Shown here: positions 23,825 to 32,481 of the stretch, in pieces
Layout: every line of letters begins with the position of its first letter
Position numbering within the stretch: the stretch's first letter is position 1
Assembly: GCA_947503935.1 (NCBI GenBank)
Contig: CANNFR010000001.1
Coordinates: 124,001 to 188,000 of the forward strand
Origin: an uncultured Paracoccaceae bacterium
GTDB taxonomy: Bacteria > Pseudomonadota > Alphaproteobacteria > Rhodobacterales > Rhodobacteraceae
Length of the DNA: 64,000 nucleotides
Direction of reading: 5' to 3'
Position numbers and translations under genes: made by a program
The notes under the pieces: generated by a model
The model's input: the letters and a program-made list of their open reading frames with translations, nothing else
What the model was told of the DNA's origin: nothing
The model's database searches: none

Positions 23825-25173
23825 CGCGGGTGCTGATCCCCACCGGCGCGCTGGGTCTGGGCTTTGATGCGGATGCCCTGGCCCGCGCCGTGGGGATGGC
23901 GCCCGATATCATCGCGGTCGATGGCGGCAGCACCGATAGCGGGCCGGCTTATCTGGGGACCGGTACGTCGAAATATTCCCGCGCGGCCACCAAGGCCGAA
24001 TGGCGCGCCCTGATGCTGGCACGCGCCGAGGCGGGGGTGCCCTTGGTGGTGGGCACGGCGGGCACCTGCGGCACCGACAGCACTGTCGACTGGATGCACG
24101 AGATCACGGCCGAACTGGCCGAAGAGCTGGGCCAGAAGGTGAAGGTCGCCCGCCTTTATTCCAGCCAGCCGGTGGTCGAGGTGGCCGCGGCTTTTGCCGG
24201 CGGTCGGGTCAGGCCGCTGGACCCCGCGCCCGAGGTGGGCGCCGAGACGTTGGGCCAGATGACCAATATCGTGGCGCTGGCCGGGGCCGAGCAGATGGGC
24301 GCCGCGCTGGAGAGCGGCGCCGACATCATCATCGCTGGCCGGACGACCGACACCGCCACCATCGCCGCGCTGCCCCTGATGCGGGGCGATCATGCGGGCG
24401 GGGCCTGGCATGGCGCGAAGATCGGCGAATGCGGGTCGCTTTGTACGTCAAACCCGACCTCGGGGCCGATCCTGATCGACTTCGATGCCGAGGGGTTCAC
24501 GGTTGAGCCGGGCCTGGCCTCGGCCCGTTGCACGCCCGCCTCGGTCGCGGCGCATATGCTCTATGAGAATGCCGATCCCTTCGTGCTGTATGAGCCGGGC
24601 GGGCATCTGGATGTCACCGGGGCCGCCTATACCCAGCTTGATGAGCGTCGCGTGCGGGTGACAGGGTCGAAATGGGTGCCGGGAGAATATGGCGTGAAAC
24701 TGGAAGGGGCGCGGCTGGTGGGCTATCAGTCGACCATCCTGGTGCTGCTGCGCGAGCCGCGCTACGTGCGGGAAGCCGAGGCCTGGGTGGCGCGTCTTGC
24801 CGCATTTCTGGCGGGCGAGATCAAGGCGCGGATGGGCCTTGGGCCTGAGGATTATGCCCTGGATTTTCGGCTGATCGGCAAGAACGCGACGCTGGGCGCG
24901 TTGGAGACGTCGCGCGCTGCGCCGCCCGAAGTGGGCGTCATGTGCATCGTCACCGCACCCACGCAAGCCCGCGCGACCGAGATCGCCAAGCTCGCCAATC
25001 CGTTCCTTTTGCATTACCCACTGACTGATGATGAGCCGCAGGCGACGTTCGCCTTCCCGTTCTCGCCCGCCGATTGGGCGCGCGGGGCGCTGCACGAATT
25101 CACGCTGAACCATGTGATGATGCTGGACGATCCGATGGCGGCGTTCCGGCTGGAGGTGGATGAGGTTGGATAG
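23821..25173 (+). CDS. AtuA-family (DUF1446) acyclic terpene utilisation-like protein
   Basis: A 450-residue protein of the AtuA/DUF1446 family (RVLIPTGALGLGFD, DIIAVDGGSTDSGPAYLG, GTAGTCGTD, IIIAGRTTDTATIAALPL). The likely start is TTG at 23821, overlapping the tctA stop (TTGA); GTG at 23830 is the alternative. It forms a family pair with the DUF4387 gene downstream, an association known from many proteobacteria, though the chemistry is not established. It probably acts on the acid imported by TctABC. Confidence 0.83.
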   Translation: MTRVLIPTGALGLGFDADALARAVGMAPDIIAVDGGSTDSGPAYLGTGTSKYSRAATKAEWRALMLARAEAGVPLVVGTAGTCGTDSTVDWMHEITAELAEELGQKVKVARLYSSQPVVEVAAAFAGGRVRPLDPAPEVGAETLGQMTNIVALAGAEQMGAALESGADIIIAGRTTDTATIAALPLMRGDHAGGAWHGAKIGECGSLCTSNPTSGPILIDFDAEGFTVEPGLASARCTPASVAAHMLYENADPFVLYEPGGHLDVTGAAYTQLDERRVRVTGSKWVPGEYGVKLEGARLVGYQSTILVLLREPRYVREAEAWVARLAAFLAGEIKARMGLGPEDYALDFRLIGKNATLGALETSRAAPPEVGVMCIVTAPTQARATEIAKLANPFLLHYPLTDDEPQATFAFPFSPADWARGALHEFTLNHVMMLDDPMAAFRLEVDEVG

Positions 25174-25183
25174 GGCGCGGGGA

Positions 25184-25251
25184 CGCTCATCGTGCGCTTC
25201 GCTTCTCTTCGCGAGGGTAAGCGAAGAGGGCCCGACGGGCCACGATGAGCG
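25184..25251 (+). repeat. Cloverleaf-like palindromic element, copy A
   Basis: Outer 11-bp stem CGCTCATCGTG (25184-25194) with CACGATGAGCG (25241-25251). Inside are an 8-bp stem CTTCGCTT/AAGCGAAG (25197-25226) and a small GGCCC-GAC-GGGCC hairpin (25229-25241). It ends 8 bases before the DUF4387 start codon, inside an operon. A near copy is at 29049-29124. Confidence 0.7.
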
Positions 25252-25259
25252 GGTGCATC

Positions 25260-25562
25260 ATGGCTAGACTGGGCGATCTGGCTGACAAGCTGCGGGCCAA
25301 GAATGCCGGCCCCTTCTGGCTGACCATTGATGTCTTCTGCCCGGATGCCGAGATCTATCAGCGCGTCAGCCGCAGCCTTGATACGGCTGCGGTTGCCGCG
25401 CTCTACGGTGTTCCGACACAGGTGCTCAAGCGCTTCGACATCGCCGCGCTGAATGTCGTGAAAATCTCCATGCCTCGGCCGAATGTGCAAGGCAGCCGCG
25501 AGGATCGTGATATGCATGCCTCGCAATGGGCCTGGCTTTTGGCCGATCTGGAGATCGATTGA
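25260..25562 (+). CDS. DUF4387-family protein
   Basis: A 100-residue protein with the family pattern LADKLRAKNAGPFWLTIDVFCPD and FDIAALNVVKISMPRPNVQGSREDRDMHASQ. It is the usual companion of AtuA-type proteins, either fused or adjacent, probably as a subunit. The ATG at 25260 lies directly after a palindromic element, which could influence translation initiation. Confidence 0.85.
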   Translation: MARLGDLADKLRAKNAGPFWLTIDVFCPDAEIYQRVSRSLDTAAVAALYGVPTQVLKRFDIAALNVVKISMPRPNVQGSREDRDMHASQWAWLLADLEID

Positions 25563-25566
25563 GCCT

Positions 25567-27003
25567 ATGGACGAGTATGAAAGCCATGACGCCACAGCGC
25601 TTTCCGCGCTGGTGGACAAGGGCGACGTGACCCCGGACGAGCTACTGGATGAGGCGTTGCGGCGGGTCGCGGCGCTGAACCCCAAGCTGAATGCCGTCGT
25701 CCTGATGCAGGAGGCCAAGGCGCGCGCGGCGATCAAGGCGGGTCTGCCCGACGGGCCGTTGCGGGGCGTGCCGTTCTTGCTGAAGGATCTTGGCGCCGAG
25801 GCGCGGGCGTTTCCGTCGCATAACGGCTCACGCCTGTTGATGAACACCCGTTATGGCCGCGATTCCGCGCTGTTCGATCGCATCCAGAATGCCGGTGTGG
25901 TGACGTTCGGGCGCACGACCTCGCCCGAAGGGGGCATCGGCCCCGCCACCGAAGCGGCCGTTTACGGTGGCCCTACCCGCAACCCTTGGGATCTGTCGCG
26001 CACCTCGGGCGGGTCGTCGGGCGGGGCGGGCGCTGCGGTGGCCGCAGGCATCGTGCCGGCGGCCCATGGCTCGGATGGGGGCGGGTCGGTGCGGATCCCG
26101 GCGTCTTCTTGCGGTCTGTTCGGCTTCAAGGCGACGCGCGCGCGGTTTCCCGACGGGCCTTATGTGGGCGAGGGCTGGGCGGGCATGGCGATTGACGGGT
26201 TTCTGACCCGATCTGTGCGCGATGCGGCTGTGCTGATGGATGCCTGCGAGGGGGCCGATCTGGGCGCGCCCTATTGGGCGCCGCCCTTGGGCAAAGGCTA
26301 TTTGGCGGCAATCGCGCGGCCTCCGGCACGGCTGAAAGTGGCGCTTTGTGCCACGACCTTCGGCGGCGCCGAGGTGCATCCCGAATGCCGCCGCGCGGCC
26401 GAGGCGGCGGGCGCGCTGCTGGAAAGCCTTGGCCATGATGTGGGCGAGGCGCGCCCCCGGGCCGACCATGAGGGGATGATCCGGGCTTGGACCAAGATCG
26501 TGGCCTGCGGCACCGCTTTGGGCGTTCGCAGTGCCTTGGCCGCCAAGGACCGCAAGCTGCGCCAGGGCGATGTCGAGGATGTAACCCGCGGCGCCATCGC
26601 CTATGCGCGCGGGGTCAGCGGCGCCGATTATGTCGAGGCGGTGGGCAAGGTGCATGCCTATGGTCGGGAAATGGCATCGTTCTTAGAAGAATATGACATC
26701 TTGCTGTCGCCGACCCTGGCCGAACCACCCGCCCAGATCGGCCGCTTTGCCCATACCACCGAAGATTACGAGGCGTTCCGCATCGGCCCCGAGGGCGTTT
26801 TTGCCTATTCGCCGTTTTGTGCCGCCTTCAATGCCAGTGGCCAGCCTGCGGTGTCGGTTCCGCTGCACTGGACGCCCGAGGGGCTTCCCGTGGGCGTGCA
26901 TCTGGCCGCGCGGTTCGGCGCTGATGAGATGTTGATCGCGCTCTGCCGCCAGATTGAGCAGGCGCAGCCTTGGTTTGACCGGCGCCCGCCTCTGACCCTT
27001 TAG
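25567..27003 (+). CDS. Amidase-signature family hydrolase
   Basis: A 478-residue amidase with the Ser-cisSer-Lys triad context: [13 protein letters not shown] for the Lys, [18 protein letters not shown], and [22 protein letters not shown] for the serines. Hydrolyses an amide to acid and ammonia. It starts 5 bases after the DUF4387 stop and precedes a polyamine-type ABC importer by 57 bases. Could release an acid that feeds the CoA route. Confidence 0.9.
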   Translation: MDEYESHDATALSALVDKGDVTPDELLDEALRRVAALNPKLNAVVLMQEAKARAAIKAGLPDGPLRGVPFLLKDLGAEARAFPSHNGSRLLMNTRYGRDSALFDRIQNAGVVTFGRTTSPEGGIGPATEAAVYGGPTRNPWDLSRTSGGSSGGAGAAVAAGIVPAAHGSDGGGSVRIPASSCGLFGFKATRARFPDGPYVGEGWAGMAIDGFLTRSVRDAAVLMDACEGADLGAPYWAPPLGKGYLAAIARPPARLKVALCATTFGGAEVHPECRRAAEAAGALLESLGHDVGEARPRADHEGMIRAWTKIVACGTALGVRSALAAKDRKLRQGDVEDVTRGAIAYARGVSGADYVEAVGKVHAYGREMASFLEEYDILLSPTLAEPPAQIGRFAHTTEDYEAFRIGPEGVFAYSPFCAAFNASGQPAVSVPLHWTPEGLPVGVHLAARFGADEMLIALCRQIEQAQPWFDRRPPLTL

Positions 27004-27059
27004 AGGCCTTGCCAAGCCCGCCGCAGCGGCGCAGCATCCCTTTGAGGGACAGGGGAGTG

Positions 27060-28130
27060 ATGGGTGTGAGCGAAGCACCGGCCGTCGAGGCGCGACATGC
27101 GGTCAGGATATACGGCGCCGGCGAGACTGCGGTGTGCGCCTTGGACGACGTCTCGGTCGCCGTGCGCCGGGGGGAGTTCTTCACCCTGCTCGGGCCCTCG
27201 GGCTGCGGCAAGACCACGCTTTTGAGGTGCATCGCGGGGTTCGAGGCGCCAAGCGCCGGGGCGATCTTGCTGTCGGGGCGCGACATCACTGCCGACCCGC
27301 CGAACAAGCGGCCGGTCAACACGGTGTTTCAGAGCTATGCCCTTTTTCCCCATCTGAGCGTGGCGGAAAATATCGGATTTGGGCTGGAAATGCAGGGCAA
27401 ATCGCGGCGCGAGACCTCTGGAAAGGTCGAAGAAATGCTGGCGCTGGTGCAGCTGGCGGCGTTTGCCGACCGCAAGCCGCAGCAGCTGTCGGGTGGCCAG
27501 CAGCAGCGTGTGGCGTTGGCCCGTGCCTTGGCGCCTGAACCGGAGGTTCTGCTGCTGGACGAGCCCCTGTCGGCGCTGGATCTGAAGCTGCGCAAGGAGA
27601 TGCAGAGCGAGTTGAAGCGCCTGCAGACCGAGACGGGCATCACGTTCGTGTTCGTCACCCATGACCAGGAAGAGGCGCTGACGATGTCGGACCGGGTGGG
27701 GGTGATGAGTGCGGGGCGATTGCTGCAGGTCGGTGCTCCGCGCGAGATCTACAATCATCCGGTGAACCGCTTCGTGGCCGATTTTATCGGTGAGACGAAT
27801 TTCCTGACTGCGCGGGCCGAAGCAGGGGGCTTCGTTCTGGCCTCGGGCGAGCGGGTCGAGGCCCCGGATCAGGTCCGGGGCGGCGAGGTGACCCTGGCCG
27901 TTCGGCCCGAGCAGGTACGGGTCGGCGCGGCCGGTGCGGGGGGATTGCAGGCCGTGGTGACCGAGACGGTCTATTTCGGCACCGACACGCATTGCCATCT
28001 GCGGCTGGCCGACGGCACCGCGCTGGTCGCGCGGTTGCAATCGCCGCCGTCGGGCGATGTGGGGCTGACGCCGGGCGCCGAGGTGGGTGTGCAGTTCGCC
28101 CCCGGTGCGGTGCAGGTGCTGGAGGCGTGA
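27060..28130 (+). CDS. potA: ABC transporter ATPase, spermidine/putrescine type (PotA-like)
   Basis: A 356-residue ATPase: Walker [10 protein letters not shown] (residues 45-53), signature LSGGQ (143-147), Walker B VLLLDEP, and a C-terminal TOBE domain (about 280-355). ATG at 27060 has AGGGGAG only 2 bases upstream; GTG two codons later (27066) has better spacing and may be the true start. First gene of a potABCD-like set. The ligand may be a polyamine or another small cation/amide. Confidence 0.9.
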   Translation: MGVSEAPAVEARHAVRIYGAGETAVCALDDVSVAVRRGEFFTLLGPSGCGKTTLLRCIAGFEAPSAGAILLSGRDITADPPNKRPVNTVFQSYALFPHLSVAENIGFGLEMQGKSRRETSGKVEEMLALVQLAAFADRKPQQLSGGQQQRVALARALAPEPEVLLLDEPLSALDLKLRKEMQSELKRLQTETGITFVFVTHDQEEALTMSDRVGVMSAGRLLQVGAPREIYNHPVNRFVADFIGETNFLTARAEAGGFVLASGERVEAPDQVRGGEVTLAVRPEQVRVGAAGAGGLQAVVTETVYFGTDTHCHLRLADGTALVARLQSPPSGDVGLTPGAEVGVQFAPGAVQVLEA

Positions 28131-28131
28131 G

Positions 28132-29040
28132 ATGAGCGGCGTGGAGGCAAGCAGAGCGAGGGAGCGGGCGCGCAACGGCTGGCTTCTATCGGCGCCGGCG
28201 CTGATCCTGCTTTCGTTCGCGGCTTCGGGGCCCTTGCTGATCGTGGCGGTCTATTCATTCCTGACACCCGGCGATTACGGCAATGTGGTCTGGGACTTCT
28301 CGCTGGACGGCTGGTTCCGGGTGTTCCTCGAGCGTGACATCTTCGACGGCACAATCAGCGCGGCCGATGCGCATCTGACGATCTTCTGGCGATCGCTGAA
28401 ACTGTCGCTGATGACCACCGCGATCACCTTCGCGCTGGGCCTGCCGACAGCCTGGTTCATCGCGACGCGGCCGCCGTCGCAGCGGGCGCTGTGGCTGTTT
28501 TTGATCACCATTCCGTTCTGGACGAACCTCCTGATCCGCACCTTCGCGATCATGGAGGTGATCCGCAACGAAGGGATACTGAACAATCTTCTGATCTGGA
28601 TGGGCGTGATCGAGCAGCCGATCCAGATCGTTTTCACCGAGACGGCGGTGCTGACCGGCATGGCCTATGTCTACCTTCCCCTGATGGTGCTGCCTTTGTT
28701 CGCAGCCATCGACCGCTTCGATTTCAAACTGATCGAGGCGGGGTATGACCTCTATGCCAGCCGTCTGGCCGTGTTGCGGCGCGTGATCCTGCCGATCATC
28801 CGGCCCGGCATCGTGGCCGGATCGATCCTGGTTTTCGTGCCATCACTGGGCGCCTATGTGACGCCGCGCGTCCTGGGCGGCGGCAAGAACATGATGATCG
28901 GCAATTTCATCGAGTTGCAATTCGGGCAGGGGCGCAACTGGCCCTTGGGCTCGGCCTTGTCAATGTTGCTCTTGCTGATCGTGATGGTGGCGCTTCTGGT
29001 CTATGTGCGGGCAACGACGCGGGAGGGGCAGAATGGATGA
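28132..29040 (+). CDS. potB: ABC transporter permease, PotB-like
   Basis: A 302-residue permease with six membrane segments, PALILLSFAASGPLLIVAVYSFL at the first and the EAA loop around EAGYDLYASRLAVLRRVILPIIRPGIVAG. It begins one base after the potA-like stop. It forms a heterodimeric channel with the next permease. Confidence 0.9.
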   Translation: MSGVEASRARERARNGWLLSAPALILLSFAASGPLLIVAVYSFLTPGDYGNVVWDFSLDGWFRVFLERDIFDGTISAADAHLTIFWRSLKLSLMTTAITFALGLPTAWFIATRPPSQRALWLFLITIPFWTNLLIRTFAIMEVIRNEGILNNLLIWMGVIEQPIQIVFTETAVLTGMAYVYLPLMVLPLFAAIDRFDFKLIEAGYDLYASRLAVLRRVILPIIRPGIVAGSILVFVPSLGAYVTPRVLGGGKNMMIGNFIELQFGQGRNWPLGSALSMLLLLIVMVALLVYVRATTREGQNG

Positions 29041-29048
29041 TCGACAGG

Positions 29049-29124
29049 CGCTCGTCGTGCGCTTCGCTTCTCCTCGCTGGGCATGCCGGCAAAGCGAAGA
29101 GCGCATGAAATGCGACGATGAGCG
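29049..29124 (+). repeat. Cloverleaf-like palindromic element, copy B
   Basis: Outer arms CGCTCGTCGT (29049-29058) and ACGATGAGCG (29115-29124) pair over 10 bp with one G-T. Inside are CTTCGCTT/AAGCGAAG (29062-29099) and a CGCAT-GAA-ATGCG hairpin (29102-29114). It shares its first half almost exactly with copy A, while the small hairpin differs in sequence but is still paired. It sits between potB- and potC-like genes, 6 bases before the potC start. Confidence 0.7.
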
Positions 29125-29130
29125 GGTGTC

Positions 29131-29940
29131 ATGAGCATGCGGCCGAAAACCTTCTCGGTCACCGCTCTGCCCGGGTTCACAGGCATAGCCATCGCGGTTT
29201 TCGTGATGCTGTATCTGCCGATCGTGACGCTGGTTTTCTATTCCTTCAACGGAGGGTCGTCGATCGCGGTCTGGGGTGGGTTCTCACTGCGTTGGTACGA
29301 GGTGGCCTGGAACAATGATGAGGTGCAGGCCGCCGCGTTCCGCTCAGTCGTGATCGCGGCCTCGGCGGCGTTCATCGCCACGACGGTCGCGACCATGGCC
29401 GCTTTGGGCACCACGCGACGGGGGCGTTTCCGGGGGCAGACCTTCATCTACGTAATGATCAACCAGCCGCTGATGGTGCCCGAGATCGTGACGGCGGTGG
29501 CTTTGCTGATCTTCTTTGCCGCGATCAAGGTGGCCACCGGCATTCAGGGGCTGGGCTATCTGATCCTGGCCCATGCGGCCTTCTGCGTGCCCTTCGCCTA
29601 TCTGCCGATCCGCGCACGGCTTGAGGGGATGGACCTGAGCCTGGAGATTGCGGCGGCCGACCTCTATGCCTCGCCCTGGGCCACGTTCCGGCGCGTGACG
29701 CTGCCCTTGATGGCGCCTGGTATCGTTGCGGGCGCGATGCTGGCTTTCGTGATTTCACTGGATGATGTGATCATCACCGAGTTTGTGAAATCGGCCGGGC
29801 AGGATACGCTGCCCACCTATATGCTCGGCCAATTGCGCCGCGCCGTCACGCCCGAGGTCAACGCGATCTCGACCATGCTGCTGGCGGTGACGGTGCTGCT
29901 GCTGACGGCGTTTTTTCTGCTGACAAAAAAGCGGGGCTGA
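29131..29940 (+). CDS. potC: ABC transporter permease, PotC-like
   Basis: A 269-residue permease, partner of the preceding one. Membrane segments include IAVFVMLYLPIVTLVFYSFN, and the EAA loop is EIAAADLYASPWATFRRVTLPLMAPGIVAG. The unusual 90-base gap from potB is filled by a palindromic element that ends just before its ATG, so its translation could be tuned separately. Confidence 0.9.
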   Translation: MSMRPKTFSVTALPGFTGIAIAVFVMLYLPIVTLVFYSFNGGSSIAVWGGFSLRWYEVAWNNDEVQAAAFRSVVIAASAAFIATTVATMAALGTTRRGRFRGQTFIYVMINQPLMVPEIVTAVALLIFFAAIKVATGIQGLGYLILAHAAFCVPFAYLPIRARLEGMDLSLEIAAADLYASPWATFRRVTLPLMAPGIVAGAMLAFVISLDDVIITEFVKSAGQDTLPTYMLGQLRRAVTPEVNAISTMLLAVTVLLLTAFFLLTKKRG

Positions 29941-29975
29941 ACCCTGCCCGGACGAAGACCAACAAGGAGAGGAAG

Positions 29976-31001
29976 ATGAGAAAGACACTGCTTGCAACCG
30001 TGGCGCTTGTCGGATTGGCCGGGATGGCCAGTGCCGAGGGGGTGCTGAACCTCTATAACTGGGGCAATTACACCAGCCCCGAGATGATCGAGAAGTTCGA
30101 GACCGAGACCGGCATCGATGTGACGATCACCGATTATGATTCCAACGACACCGCGCTGGCCAAGATCGAGGCGGGCGGGCATGGCTTCGACCTGGTGGTG
30201 CCGTCAGCCAATTACGTGCCGATCTACGTTGACAAGAGCCTTCTGACCCCGCTTGACCCGTCGCGGCTGGCCAATTTCGGCAATATCGCCCCGGAATGGT
30301 CGGATGTGCCCTGGGACCCGGGCCGCACGCATACGGTGCCGTGGCAATGGGGTACGACCGGCGTGGCGGTGAATACGTCGGTCTATTCCGGCGACATCAA
30401 CACGTCCGACATCTTCCTGAACCCGCCAGCCGAACTGGTCGGCAAGGTGAACGTCGTGCCCGAGATGAACGACGTGATGGCGCTGGCGATCTTCAACGCG
30501 GGCGGTGAGGCCTGCACCGAGGATCTGGACGTCCTGCGCCAGGTGCGTGACACGCTGATGGCGGCCAAGCCGAGCTGGATTTCGATGGATTACGGCGCGA
30601 CCGAGAAGCTGTCGAACAACGATTGGGCGGCGAGCGTGAACTGGAACGGGTCGACCATGCGGGCGCGGCTGGCCAACCCGGATGTGGCCTATGGCTATCC
30701 GGCCGAGGGGTATCCGCTCTGGATGGATTCGGTGGGTCTGCTGGCGGACGCGCAGAATGTCGACAATGCCTACGCGTTTCTCGATTTCATTCTGGAACCT
30801 GAGAATGCGGCCATGATCTCGGCCTTTGCGCGCTATGCTAATGGGGTTGCGGGGGCGGAGGCGTTCATGCCGGAGGATATGAAGACCGCGCCCGAGATCG
30901 TGATCCCGGCGGAATATGCCGAAGCCGGAACGTTCCTGCCGACCTGCCCGGCCTCCGCCACGCAGCTTTATACGGCGATCTGGACTGAATTGCAGAAATA
31001 G
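29976..31001 (+). CDS. potD: ABC substrate-binding protein, PotD/PotF-like
   Basis: A 341-residue periplasmic protein with a signal peptide (about 20 residues, ending MASAE), then VLNLYNWGNYTSPEMIEKFETETGIDV, the classical start of spermidine/putrescine-binding proteins. ATG at 29976 with AAGGAGAGGAAG just upstream, the strongest ribosome site of the operon, fitting the need for excess receptor. Confidence 0.9.
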   Translation: MRKTLLATVALVGLAGMASAEGVLNLYNWGNYTSPEMIEKFETETGIDVTITDYDSNDTALAKIEAGGHGFDLVVPSANYVPIYVDKSLLTPLDPSRLANFGNIAPEWSDVPWDPGRTHTVPWQWGTTGVAVNTSVYSGDINTSDIFLNPPAELVGKVNVVPEMNDVMALAIFNAGGEACTEDLDVLRQVRDTLMAAKPSWISMDYGATEKLSNNDWAASVNWNGSTMRARLANPDVAYGYPAEGYPLWMDSVGLLADAQNVDNAYAFLDFILEPENAAMISAFARYANGVAGAEAFMPEDMKTAPEIVIPAEYAEAGTFLPTCPASATQLYTAIWTELQK

Positions 31002-31031
31002 CCCTGGCTCGCGATTGACAGGGTGAGCGGT

Positions 31032-31053
31032 GCGGAGGGGGCGCCTTCTCCGC
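31032..31053 (+). terminator. Hairpin after potD-like gene
   Basis: GCGGAG (31032-31037) and CTCCGC (31048-31053) form a stem that can be extended by outer GG/CC pairs. It lies 30 bases after the stop and is followed by CTCTTCAT. Possible end of the long plus-strand operon beginning at tctC. Confidence 0.4.
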
Positions 31054-31341
31054 GCCTCTTCATACATTTCGTGGTCCGTACAGTTCAGCGCAGACCAAGT
31101 CTGCCCCCATTTGCGTCACATCCGCCTTCTGCATGACCCTGCGGGTTGCGTTTCAGCCGCATGAGACGGACGCAGGCTGCAAACCCTTTTTCTGCCGTTG
31201 CGATTTCGCCACCGCTATGGAACCTTCGGGGCATGGACCATGCCGGAGAGTGTGGACGCGAGGCGCTTTCTGCTTCGGCTATGCGTGACTTCGCGAAAGA
31301 CGACCTAGTTGTATAAATCACTGCGCCCGGAGACGCTTCCC
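31054..31341. other. Intergenic region before the RND efflux operon
   Basis: About 290 bases without a supportable gene. It must contain the efflux operon promoter, but no clear -35/-10 pair or palindromic operator was recognised. No regulator gene is adjacent. Confidence 0.5.
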
Positions 31342-32481
31342 ATGTTCCGATCCGTCAGCAAAGCCGCGATCCTTGCTCTTGTCATTGCTCTGCCAGCGGC
31401 GGGGCAGCAGGGCCCGTCTGCGGTGGGCGTCGAGACCGTGGACATACGCCGCTTCGCCGAGACGGTGCCGATTTTTGCCGAGGTCGTAACAGCGCGCGAC
31501 GGGCAGGTGGCCACGCGTGTGGCCGGTAGCGTCAGTTCGGTCGATGTGGTGGAAGGCGCCCTGGTCTCGGCGGGTGAGCCGATGGTCAGGCTGGACACCG
31601 AGCTGCTCGATATCCTGCTGCGGCGTGCCGAGGCCGAAGTGGCGGTTGCCGAGGCCGGCCTGGCTGTTGCCCAGACGCGGGTGAACACGTCGCGGACGGC
31701 GTTCGAGCGGGTTGCAGGGCTGCAGGGCACCAGTGCCTTTTCGAGCGGTCGCTTTGATGATGCCGAGGGAGAGCTTTTGGCGGCCGAGGGTCAGATCGCC
31801 GAGGCCGACGCCCGCCTGGCCGTCGCCGAAGCCGCAAGGGCCGAGGCGGCCTATAACCTTGAGCGGGCAACCGTGCTGGCCCCGTTCGATGGCGCGGTTC
31901 TGGACGTTTTGGTCAACCCCGGCGAGTTCATCCAGATCGGCGCGCCGGTGGTGCGCCTGCTGGACACCGCCACCCTTGAGGTCGAGGCCAGCGTGCCCGC
32001 GCAGTATATCGACCTGATGACACCCGGCCTGCGTGTCGCCGCCCGGACCGATACCGGCGCCGAGTTCGAATTTGCGCTCCGCGCCCTGCTTCCGATTGAG
32101 ACGGCCGCGACCCGGACCCGGCCTGTGCGCTTCGCGGCGCCCGACCTTGCCGCATCGCGCACCACGGCCGTTGGCCAATCGGTGACGGTGATGATCCCGA
32201 TCGGCGAGGCGCGCGACCTTCTGACCGTACCCAAGGACGCCCTGGTGCAGGCGCGGGGCGGCTGGATGGTCTTTGTGGTAGAAGATGGGACGGCCCAGCC
32301 GAGAACCGTGGAGGTCGGCATGGCCGTGGGAGACCGCTTTGAGGTCGTCTCGGGGTTGTCGGAGGGCGACGTCGTGGTCACCCGTGGCAATGAACGGCTG
32401 CGCCCGGGCCAGGAGGTTGCGCCGATGGTGTCCGACACCGCGTCGCAAGGTGCGGCCTCAGCGACAGATGAGGCAAACTGA
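31342..32481 (+). CDS. RND efflux periplasmic adaptor (membrane fusion protein)
   Basis: A 379-residue adaptor with a short signal peptide (AILALVIALPAAGQ). The lipoyl-like halves flank a coiled hairpin rich in Ala/Glu (RAEAEVAVAEAGLAVAQTRV to AEAAYNLERA), followed by VLAPFDGAVLDVLVNPGEFIQIG. Start 31342 chosen for GGAG 9 bases upstream; an in-frame TTG at 31309 is the alternative. TGATG overlap with the pump gene. It connects the inner-membrane pump to an outer-membrane channel encoded elsewhere. Confidence 0.9.
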   Translation: MFRSVSKAAILALVIALPAAGQQGPSAVGVETVDIRRFAETVPIFAEVVTARDGQVATRVAGSVSSVDVVEGALVSAGEPMVRLDTELLDILLRRAEAEVAVAEAGLAVAQTRVNTSRTAFERVAGLQGTSAFSSGRFDDAEGELLAAEGQIAEADARLAVAEAARAEAAYNLERATVLAPFDGAVLDVLVNPGEFIQIGAPVVRLLDTATLEVEASVPAQYIDLMTPGLRVAARTDTGAEFEFALRALLPIETAATRTRPVRFAAPDLAASRTTAVGQSVTVMIPIGEARDLLTVPKDALVQARGGWMVFVVEDGTAQPRTVEVGMAVGDRFEVVSGLSEGDVVVTRGNERLRPGQEVAPMVSDTASQGAASATDEAN

